Positions 1 through 5,643 of a stretch of 10,084 nt of DNA are shown here, one piece after another. The stretch lies in contig JAASTB010000053.1 in assembly GCA_021767625.1 (NCBI GenBank), positions 1-10,084 of the forward strand. Reading direction: 5' to 3'. Source of the DNA: Wenzhouxiangella sp. Lineage in GTDB: Bacteria; Pseudomonadota; Gammaproteobacteria; Xanthomonadales; Wenzhouxiangellaceae. Both the position numbers and the translations under genes were made by a program. The notes beneath the pieces were generated by a model, which did no database searches, was not told where the DNA came from, and saw only the letters and a program-made list of their open reading frames with translations. Position 1 is the stretch's first letter, and every line of letters starts with the position of its first letter.

Positions 1-852
1 CTGATCGAGACGATCTGGCCCGGCGGCACCAGTGAGGAAACGCAGCCGCTGGCCTACGAGGAACGGCCCAACTGGTTCCGCACCTGGGAAGAGACGGGCC
101 TGCTGGGCTTCGAAGACAAGAACGGCGACGGCCGGATCCAGTACTACAACGACGCCAACGAGCAGTTCTCGCCGGTGGCCGAGTCGCGCGGCTGGGAAGG
201 CAATGAACTGACCGTCGACCGCGACATCATGGTGCTGGCCAACCCGGAAATCGCCAACCTGCCGAACTGGGTCATCGCCCTGATCGCCGCGGGCGGCATC
301 GCGGCTGCCCTTTCGACCGCGGCCGGGTTGCTGCTGGTGATCTCCTCGGCCGTGTCGCACGACCTCGTGAAAGGAATTTTCAAACCCGACATGAGCGAGC
401 GCGGGGAGTTGCTGACCGGGCGAATCGCGGCGGCGGTCGCCATTCTCATCGCCGGCTACCTGGGCTACAACCCGCCGGGCTTCGTGGCCCAGGTGGTGGC
501 ATTCGCCTTCGGACTGGCGGCCGCGTCGCTGTTCCCGGCCATCATCATGGGCATCTTTTCCACGCGCATCAATCGCGAAGGCGCCATCGCCGGGATGCTG
601 ACCGGCCTGCTGTTCACCTTCGGCTACATCCTCTACTTCAAGGGCATCTTCATCACGCCCCTGGCCGAGAACGTACCGGAGAACTGGTTGTTCGGCATAT
701 CGCCGGAAGGCATCGGCGTGGTCGGCATGATCCTCAACGTGATCGTGGCGACCGTGGTCAGCAAGCTCACGGCCCCGCCGCCGGCCGATATCCGCGACCT
801 GGTCGAGGATATCCGCGTGCCGCGCGGTGCCGCCGCGGCGCACGACCACTGA
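1..852 (+). CDS. Sodium:solute symporter, VC_2705/ActP-like, C-terminal part (5' end outside window)
   Basis: This is the C-terminal 283 codons of a sodium:solute symporter (SSS family) that begins left of the window; the frame is open from base 1 to the TGA at 850-852. About five hydrophobic segments are visible, starting near visible residues 88, 135, 160, 195 and 235. The first holds an A-A-x-L-S-T-A-A-G-L-L-L stretch (102-112), which matches the SSS helix carrying the Na2 sodium-site Ser/Thr (here S105/T106, by family analogy). The tail is short, charged and probably cytoplasmic. The wording resembles the VC_2705 subfamily, relatives of the acetate permease ActP, so the likely role is Na+-driven uptake of acetate or another small carboxylate across the inner membrane; the substrate is inferred. 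An oddity is the loop before the first visible helix, with an EF-hand-like D-K-N-G-D-G-R-I at residues 39-46. A terminator follows the stop, and a DUF294 protein gene lies downstream, an association I recall for this subfamily. Confidence 0.85.
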   Translation: MIETIWPGGTSEETQPLAYEERPNWFRTWEETGLLGFEDKNGDGRIQYYNDANEQFSPVAESRGWEGNELTVDRDIMVLANPEIANLPNWVIALIAAGGIAAALSTAAGLLLVISSAVSHDLVKGIFKPDMSERGELLTGRIAAAVAILIAGYLGYNPPGFVAQVVAFAFGLAAASLFPAIIMGIFSTRINREGAIAGMLTGLLFTFGYILYFKGIFITPLAENVPENWLFGISPEGIGVVGMILNVIVATVVSKLTAPPPADIRDLVEDIRVPRGAAAAHDH

Positions 853-900
853 TCCCCGGCTCTCCCCCGATGATCCTTCTTCCTCCGGAAGGGTCCCCTT

Positions 901-933
901 GGCCGGCAGCCTCCGCTGCCGGCCTCTTTTTTT
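901..933 (+). terminator. Rho-independent terminator after the symporter gene
   Basis: A perfect 10-bp inverted repeat, GGCCGGCAGC (901-910) and GCTGCCGGCC (915-924), encloses a 4-base loop CTCC and is followed by TCTTTTTTT (925-933). It lies 48 bases after the symporter stop and 27 bases before the next start. It should end most symporter transcripts, so the downstream gene needs read-through or its own promoter. Confidence 0.93.
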
Positions 934-960
934 CCATGCGGTCATGGAGATAATGACGCC

Positions 961-2787
961 ATGAGCCCGGCGCCCAAGGACATTGCAGAGTTCCTCTCGC
1001 AGGTCGTTCCATTCGACGCCCTGTCGCCGGATCTCGTCGGCCGACTGGCCGGGTTGCTGATCATCCGGTACTTTCGCGCCGGCGACCGGATCGCCTCGTT
1101 CGATCCGCCCGGCGGATCGGGCCTGTTCATCGTGCGCAAGGGCGCGGTCGAACTGCTCGACGCAAGCGGCGACTCGCTCGAGCACCGCGGGGAAGGCGAG
1201 CTGTTCGGACACCGGATCGTTTTCGATCCGCCCGTCGAGCATTACTCGGTCCGGGCAGTCGAGGACTGCCTCATTTGGGAACTCGGTCAGCCACACGTCG
1301 ACCGGCTCGTCGCCGAACAGGATGTCGTTTCCCGTTTCCTGGCGGCTCGTCCAGCGGCGCGATTAGCAAGCGGTGCCGAGTCCACGGCAGGCGATTCGCT
1401 AACCCATCTCGGCCTGCGCCCGCCCGTCACCACCGGCCCGGAGCGTTCCATCGGAGAATGCGCCCGGCTGATGGCCGAACACCGCATCAGTTGCCTGCCC
1501 GTGGTTTCCGACGGCCGGCTGCTCGGTATCGTCACCGACCGCGACCTGCGCAACCGTGTTCTGGCCCGGGACCTTCCTGCCGACACGGACGTCGCCCGGA
1601 TCATGACACCGGATCCGTCGCCCATACGCGACTCGGCACCGGCCTCGGAGGCCTTGGTGGAGATGATGCGCCTGGGCGTGCACCACCTGCCGGTCCTCGA
1701 TGCCGGGGATCGACTGGTCGCCGTGGTCAGCTCCGGCGACCTGATGCAGCTGCAGGCACCCGACCCCCTGCGCCTGGTTCGCGACATCGCGCGGGCCGAC
1801 GATGCGGACGCCGTCGCGCATCTCGCCCGGCGCGGTCCGGGCCTGCTCGCCGGCCTGGCGCGGGCCGGCAGCGGCGTCACGGAAGTCGGTCGCATGGCCT
1901 CGCGCATCACCGACGCCTGCACGGGTCGCCTGCTGGAACTGGCCGAGCGCGACCTGGGTGACGCGCCGATGCCCTGGACCTGGCTGTCCTTCGGCTCCCA
2001 GGCCCGGCTCGAGCAAGGGCTGGTCAGCGACCAGGACAACGGCCTGCTGCTGGCCGAAGAACCCGACGATGCCGCCGCAGACTACTTTCGGGCCATGGCC
2101 GAATTCGTCTGCACCGGCCTGGACGCCTGCGGCTATGTCTTCTGCCCCGGCGGCGTCATGGCGCAGGGCGAGTGGCGGATGTCGCGCCGGGCCTGGCGCA
2201 AGCGCTTCGATACCTGGATGCGCGAACCGGAACCCAAGTCGGTCATGCACTGCAGCATCTTCTTCGACATGCGCGCCGTGCGGGGCGATTCGGCGATGGC
2301 CGAATCGCTCCATCGGGAAGTCCTCGAGCAGGCGCGGGAAAGCGACATCTTTCGCCGTTTCCTGGCCGCAGAATCGATGACCCACCGACCGCCGCTCGGC
2401 CTGTTCCGCCAGTTCGTGCAGGAGCGCGGCGGCGAGAGAAGCAAGGGCCTCAATCTCAAGAAGCGGGGCGTCATCCCCATCGTCGACCTGGCCCGCGTTC
2501 ACGCCCTCGAAGGTGCCCTCGGCGCGGTGCACAGCGAGGAGCGAATCCGCGCCGCCGGCGAAGCCGGCCTGATCAGCAGCGGCGATGCCGATGACCTCAT
2601 TCACGCCCTGCGCTTCATCGGCGGCGTGCGATTGCGCCACCAGGCCCGGCAGATGGAAAACGGCCAGCAACCCGACAACCTGGTCGACCCGGACGAATTG
2701 TCCAGCCTGCATCGTCGCTACCTGCGCTCGGCCTTCAGCATCGTCACCTCCGCCCAGCGCGCCCTGGCCCAGCACTACATGCTGTGA
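961..2787 (+). CDS. cNMP-binding/CBS/DUF294 nucleotidyltransferase-like signalling protein
   Basis: A 608-residue cytoplasmic multidomain protein. Residues about 15-125 form a cyclic-nucleotide-binding-like beta barrel (G-E-L-F-G at 79-83). The Glu that usually follows in cAMP binders is His84, so cAMP binding is doubtful. Two CBS repeats follow (about 150-205 and 212-268; V-T-D-R-D-L at 191-196), which in other proteins bind adenine nucleotides. The DUF294 nucleotidyltransferase core begins near 330: F-G-S at 344-346 and D-Q-D-N at 357-360 match the GS...DxD signature of the polymerase-beta-like fold, with C-P-G-G-V-M at 395-400. The DUF294_C helical domain covers about 440-600. The same architecture occurs in many proteobacteria; its transferred nucleotide and target are unknown to me. 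The ATG at 961 is preceded by GGAGA at 946-950. Its stop overlaps the next start, so the two products are probably translationally coupled. Domain assignment is firm; function is not. Confidence 0.9.
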   Translation: MSPAPKDIAEFLSQVVPFDALSPDLVGRLAGLLIIRYFRAGDRIASFDPPGGSGLFIVRKGAVELLDASGDSLEHRGEGELFGHRIVFDPPVEHYSVRAVEDCLIWELGQPHVDRLVAEQDVVSRFLAARPAARLASGAESTAGDSLTHLGLRPPVTTGPERSIGECARLMAEHRISCLPVVSDGRLLGIVTDRDLRNRVLARDLPADTDVARIMTPDPSPIRDSAPASEALVEMMRLGVHHLPVLDAGDRLVAVVSSGDLMQLQAPDPLRLVRDIARADDADAVAHLARRGPGLLAGLARAGSGVTEVGRMASRITDACTGRLLELAERDLGDAPMPWTWLSFGSQARLEQGLVSDQDNGLLLAEEPDDAAADYFRAMAEFVCTGLDACGYVFCPGGVMAQGEWRMSRRAWRKRFDTWMREPEPKSVMHCSIFFDMRAVRGDSAMAESLHREVLEQARESDIFRRFLAAESMTHRPPLGLFRQFVQERGGERSKGLNLKKRGVIPIVDLARVHALEGALGAVHSEERIRAAGEAGLISSGDADDLIHALRFIGGVRLRHQARQMENGQQPDNLVDPDELSSLHRRYLRSAFSIVTSAQRALAQHYML

Positions 2788-3479
2788 ACGCGGCATTCCT
2801 CCATCCGCTGCGCTACTGGCGTTGGCAACGTGCCCGGCGCCACGTCGGTGGCAACTGGCCCTCACCGGCCCTGCCCGTCGAGCTCGCCCCCCTGCTGGCC
2901 ATCGACCTGGAAATGACCGGCCTGGATCCGGACAGGGACGAGATCGTCAGCATCGGATGGCTGCCCATCGATGCCGGCGCGATCGACCTCGGCGGTGCAC
3001 AGGATCATCGCCTGGCACGGAGCGAACGCGAAACCGTCGGCAACTCGGCGACCGTGCACGGGCTGCGCGACTGCGATCTCGCCGATGCCCAGGCGCCCGA
3101 CGTCGCCCTGCGGGCCCTGCTCGCGGCGCTGGACGGTCGCGTCGCGGTCTTTCACCATGCACCGCTCGACCTGGCGTTCCTGCAGCGCGCGCTGGCTTCA
3201 CGCCTCCGGACGGCCTGGCCGGCACCGACCATCGACACCCTGGCCTGGCACCGCCGGCGCCTTCGAATGTCGGGGACGCAACACGGCCACGGGCACGAGT
3301 CGACGCTGGAAGCCGCCTGCCGTCGCCACGGCCTGGTCGCTCGCAGCCAGCACGACGCACTGGCCGACGCGCTGTCCTGTGCCGAGCTGGCGCTGGCGCT
3401 CGCCCGTCTCGGTCACGCCCGCTTGCTGGAAGTGGCCCAGCCGCCGCGCCCGGTACGCGACCCGGGTCGAAGTCAGTGA
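2784..3479 (+). CDS. DEDDh-family 3'-5' exonuclease (DnaQ-like)
   Basis: A 231-residue protein of the DnaQ/RNase T exonuclease superfamily, expected to remove nucleotides from 3' ends with two metal ions. All motifs are present. ExoI is A-I-D-L-E-M-T-G-L-D with metal ligands D41 and E43. ExoII is F-H-H-A-P-L-D with D129. ExoIII is H-D-A-L-A-D with H190 and D195, making it the DEDDh subtype. Residues 1-35 form a short basic extension unlike the Pol III epsilon core, and no polymerase-binding tail is recognisable, so I do not call it dnaQ. The GTG start at 2784 overlaps the upstream TGA (GTGA at 2784-2787) and has no clear Shine-Dalgarno, which points to translational reinitiation after the DUF294 gene. 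Its 3' end overlaps the convergent mtgA by 7 bases. The substrate (DNA, RNA or a signalling nucleotide) is not determinable from sequence. Confidence 0.88.
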   Translation: MNAAFLHPLRYWRWQRARRHVGGNWPSPALPVELAPLLAIDLEMTGLDPDRDEIVSIGWLPIDAGAIDLGGAQDHRLARSERETVGNSATVHGLRDCDLADAQAPDVALRALLAALDGRVAVFHHAPLDLAFLQRALASRLRTAWPAPTIDTLAWHRRRLRMSGTQHGHGHESTLEAACRRHGLVARSQHDALADALSCAELALALARLGHARLLEVAQPPRPVRDPGRSQ

Positions 3480-4174
3480 TCGGCGGCTTTCGGGCCGCGC
3501 GGAATCCAGCCGTAACCCAGATTGTCCATCTGCTCCAGGATCCACTCCTGGCGCTGGCGCAGGAAGTCGTCCGGGCGGTCGGCATCGAAACGTTTCGGCG
3601 CCGGCAGCACCGCGGCGAGGAGCGCCGCCTCTTTGCGGCTGAGTGCTCGCGCGGGCTTGCCGAAATACCGCATCGACGCGGCCTCGGCGCCGAACACGCC
3701 GGTATCGAACTCGGCGATGTTGAGATAGATCTCGAGCAGCCGGTGCTTGGGGACGAACAATTCCAGCGGCACGGTCAGCCCCGCTTCGAGCCCCTTTCGT
3801 AGCCAGTCCTGCCCCGGCCAGAGGTAGAGATTGCGGGCAAGTTGCTGGGTGATGGTGCTGGCACCGCGCAGGCGCCCGCCGTCCAGCCGGGTGTCGACAG
3901 CCTGGCGTATCTGCTCGAGGTCGAAGCCGAAGTGATGGGGGAACTTCTGGTCCTCGGAGGCGATGACCGCCAGCTTGAGGTGGTCCGATAGGCCTTCGTA
4001 GGCGACCCACTGCTGGTGGACGACGCGATCGTTGCGCCATTCGTCGAGGGTCATGAAGGCCGAAGTGGCCGGATCGATCCAGCGCAGCGGGAGGGTCAGG
4101 CCAACGAGCAGGAGCATCCCGAGCACGGCCAGTCGAATCAGCCAGCGCCGAAGTCCGCGCAGGAATCGCTTCAC
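3473..4174 (-). CDS. mtgA: Monofunctional biosynthetic peptidoglycan transglycosylase
   Basis: A 233-residue GT51-family glycosyltransferase that polymerises lipid II into glycan strands on the periplasmic side of the inner membrane, without a transpeptidase domain. One N-terminal membrane anchor (about 11-30) follows a basic start. The family motifs are all present: A-S-E-D-Q-K-F at 72-78 with catalytic E74, R-G-A-S-T-I-T-Q-Q at 103-111, R-K-G-L-E at 126-130, and E-I-Y-L-N-I-A-E at 148-155 with the second conserved Glu, E155. Length is close to E. coli MtgA. The frame is open far upstream, but the GTG at 4174 is the sensible start: it gives the basic-plus-anchor N-terminus, lies 10 bases after an AGGG, and overlaps the ygfX stop as GTGA. 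It is the last gene of the sdh array, an unusual companion that may simply use the operon's transcription. Confidence 0.93.
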   Translation of the reverse strand: MKRFLRGLRRWLIRLAVLGMLLLVGLTLPLRWIDPATSAFMTLDEWRNDRVVHQQWVAYEGLSDHLKLAVIASEDQKFPHHFGFDLEQIRQAVDTRLDGGRLRGASTITQQLARNLYLWPGQDWLRKGLEAGLTVPLELFVPKHRLLEIYLNIAEFDTGVFGAEAASMRYFGKPARALSRKEAALLAAVLPAPKRFDADRPDDFLRQRQEWILEQMDNLGYGWIPRGPKAADH

Positions 4175-4602
4175 GGCTCGTCGCCCTGGCGCAGCTCGGC
4201 ACAGAGCCGCCGGAAATCCGACTCGCTCAGTTGTTCCCTGAACAGGCCGACACTGCGCGGCAGCCGCGTTGCGTCGGGACGCCAGCGGAATCCGACGTAA
4301 AGGGGGGACACGAAAGGCAGGCCGACCACCTCCCCGGTTCGTGGCTGGCGGCCCGGTCCGTCGAGCCGGACGCGTCGACCCGTCACCGACAGGCGACCGA
4401 CCCGCGGACGCAGGAGTCGCAGGACGGCGGCGCCGCCGATCACGGCAACCAGACATACCAGAGCCAGGCGAACGAAATACGGCGATCCGTTGGCGAACGC
4501 GGCCAGGCAGGCGAGCAGGCTCAGCCCGGCCACGACCACGGCCGCGCCGCGAGCCGGTCCCACAGGCCAGTCAGCGCCGGGACGGGCCGAAGTGGCGGGC
4601 AC
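4171..4602 (-). CDS. ygfX: YgfX/CptA-like membrane protein
   Basis: A roughly 143-residue small membrane protein with two hydrophobic helices near the N-terminus (about 20-38 and 42-64) and a soluble basic C-terminal half. The C-terminus (R-L-P-R-S-V-G-L-F-R at about 113-122, then S-x-x-D-F-R-R-L) resembles the end of YgfX proteins. The family is small and divergent, so position is the main support: it directly follows sdhE, as ygfX follows sdhE (ygfY) in E. coli. E. coli YgfX/CptA has been described as a toxin acting on FtsZ/MreB and as a partner of SdhE; neither role can be tested here. I chose the GTG at 4602, inside the end of sdhE (32-base overlap), because GAGG lies 6 bases upstream. 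A GTG at 4563, after the sdhE stop, is the alternative (130 residues) but lacks a good ribosome site. Its stop overlaps the mtgA start. Confidence 0.72.
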   Translation of the reverse strand: MPATSARPGADWPVGPARGAAVVVAGLSLLACLAAFANGSPYFVRLALVCLVAVIGGAAVLRLLRPRVGRLSVTGRRVRLDGPGRQPRTGEVVGLPFVSPLYVGFRWRPDATRLPRSVGLFREQLSESDFRRLCAELRQGDEP

Positions 4603-4831
4603 GAATGGCCTCGACGATGTCTTCCAGGCCCCGTTCGGGCTCGGAGCGGCCCAGCAGCCAGTCCCAGAGCCGGTCGTCCTCGATCTCCAGCAGACGATCG
4701 AAAGAATGCCGCAAGCCTGGATCGGCATGGCGCCAGCATTCATCCAGCCAGCCTCCGAGCATCACGTCGAGCTCCTGCATGCCCCGCCGGCAGCGCCAGC
4801 GCAGTTTCGCAGGGGGCTCTTGCGCTGTCAT
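4571..4831 (-). CDS. sdhE: FAD assembly factor SdhE (succinate dehydrogenase flavinylation)
   Basis: An 86-residue protein of the SdhE/YgfY/SDHAF2 (DUF339) family, a small soluble helical chaperone that binds SdhA and promotes covalent attachment of FAD to its active-site histidine. The hallmark R-G-x-x-E is present as R16-G17-M18-Q19-E20, followed by L-D. The L-L-E-I-E-D-D-R-L-W-D-W-L-L block (about 47-60) matches the conserved second half. Length equals the usual 85-95 residues. The ATG at 4831 has GAGG 9 bases upstream. The gene begins 24 bases after sdhB, directly downstream of its client enzyme genes, which makes the function very likely. Its 3' end overlaps the proposed ygfX start. Confidence 0.93.
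   Translation of the reverse strand: MTAQEPPAKLRWRCRRGMQELDVMLGGWLDECWRHADPGLRHSFDRLLEIEDDRLWDWLLGRSEPERGLEDIVEAIRARHFGPSRR
4609..4612 (-). promoter_or_regulatory. Probable ribosome binding site for ygfX inside sdhE
   Basis: On the minus strand GAGG is followed by six bases (CCATTC) and then GTG at 4602-4600. It favours this start over the GTG at 4563. A GAGG inside a coding sequence can occur by chance, so the support is modest. Confidence 0.45.
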
Positions 4832-4855
4832 CCCGGTGAACCTCGAGGCGACTCG

Positions 4856-5641
4856 CTAGAGCCCCCGCCTAGCTAGCATCATCTTCTTGATCTCGGCAAT
4901 CGCCTTCGCCGGATTGAGACCTTTCGGGCAGGTCTTGGTGCAGTTCATGATGGTGTGGCAGCGATACAGGCGGAACGGATCCTCGAGGTCGTCGAGGCGT
5001 TCGCCCGTGGCTTCGTCGCGCGAGTCCACCAGCCAGCGATAGGCCTGCAGCAGGATCGCCGGGCCGAGGTAGCGCTCGCCGCTCCACCAGTAACTCGGAC
5101 AGGCGGTCGAGCAGCAGGCGCAGAGGATGCACTCGTAGAGACCGTCGATGTGCTTGCGGTCCTCGGGCGACTGCAGGCGCTCCTTGTCCGGCGGCGCGGG
5201 GCTCTGCGTGCGCAACCAGGGTCGGATCGAGGCGTACTGGGCGTAGAAATGAGTGAGATCCGGTACGAGGTCCTTGACCACCGGCATGTGCGGCAGCGGG
5301 TAGATCTTGACGTCGCCCTTGACCTCGTCGATGCCCTTGGTACAGGCCAGCGTATTGGTGCCGTCGATGTTGAACGCGCAGGATCCGCAGATGCCTTCGC
5401 GGCAGGAGCGGCGGAAGGTCAGCGTCGGATCGATCTCGTTCTTGATCTTGATGACCGCGTCGAGAACCATGGGTCCGCAATCGTCGAGGTCGATATCGTA
5501 TGAATCGACCCGAGGGTTCTCACCGCTGTCCGGATCCCATCGGTAGACGCGGAATGTCTTGACGTTCTTGGCGCCATCGGGCGCGGGGTGGTGCTTGCCC
5601 TTGGAAATGCGCGAGTTCTTCGGGAGTCTGAATTCAGCCAT
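4856..5641 (-). CDS. sdhB: Succinate dehydrogenase iron-sulfur subunit
   Basis: A 261-residue electron-transfer subunit of complex II, bound to SdhA on the cytoplasmic face and passing electrons from FAD to quinone. All eleven cluster cysteines are present: C80, C85, C88 and C100 for [2Fe-2S]; C171, C174, C177 and C238 for [4Fe-4S]; C181, C228 and C234 for [3Fe-4S]. Spacing in the second domain matches E. coli SdhB, offset by 22 residues. Quinone-site equivalents P182, W186, H229 and I231 are also present. The longer N-terminus and overall wording resemble mitochondrial and alphaproteobacterial SdhB more than the shorter E. coli protein. I chose the ATG at 5641, two bases after the sdhA stop; an in-frame TTG at 5647 would add two residues and seems less likely. 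Next downstream is sdhE. Confidence 0.97.
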   Translation of the reverse strand: MAEFRLPKNSRISKGKHHPAPDGAKNVKTFRVYRWDPDSGENPRVDSYDIDLDDCGPMVLDAVIKIKNEIDPTLTFRRSCREGICGSCAFNIDGTNTLACTKGIDEVKGDVKIYPLPHMPVVKDLVPDLTHFYAQYASIRPWLRTQSPAPPDKERLQSPEDRKHIDGLYECILCACCSTACPSYWWSGERYLGPAILLQAYRWLVDSRDEATGERLDDLEDPFRLYRCHTIMNCTKTCPKGLNPAKAIAEIKKMMLARRGL

Positions 5642-5643
5642 GA

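Noticed and set aside
949..954. GATAAT as a -10 element for the DUF294 gene
   Set aside because: It sits six bases before the ATG, would give a leaderless transcript, and no -35 is found at the right distance; the GGAGA at 946-950 argues for ordinary initiation.
1399..2865. A 488-codon open frame on the minus strand across the DUF294 gene
   Set aside because: It is antisense to a protein with clear domains and catalytic motifs, its product matches no family I recognise, and long antisense frames are expected in GC-rich coding DNA.
2585..3802. A 405-codon plus-strand frame over the 3' end of the DUF294 gene, the exonuclease and the end of mtgA
   Set aside because: The product is Arg/Pro/Ala-rich with no motif and crosses three well-supported genes; it is a frame shadow.
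4175..4456. N-terminal extension of mtgA to an upstream start at 4456
   Set aside because: The extra 94 residues are a shadow of ygfX, Arg/Pro-rich, and precede the normal basic-plus-anchor N-terminus of MtgA.
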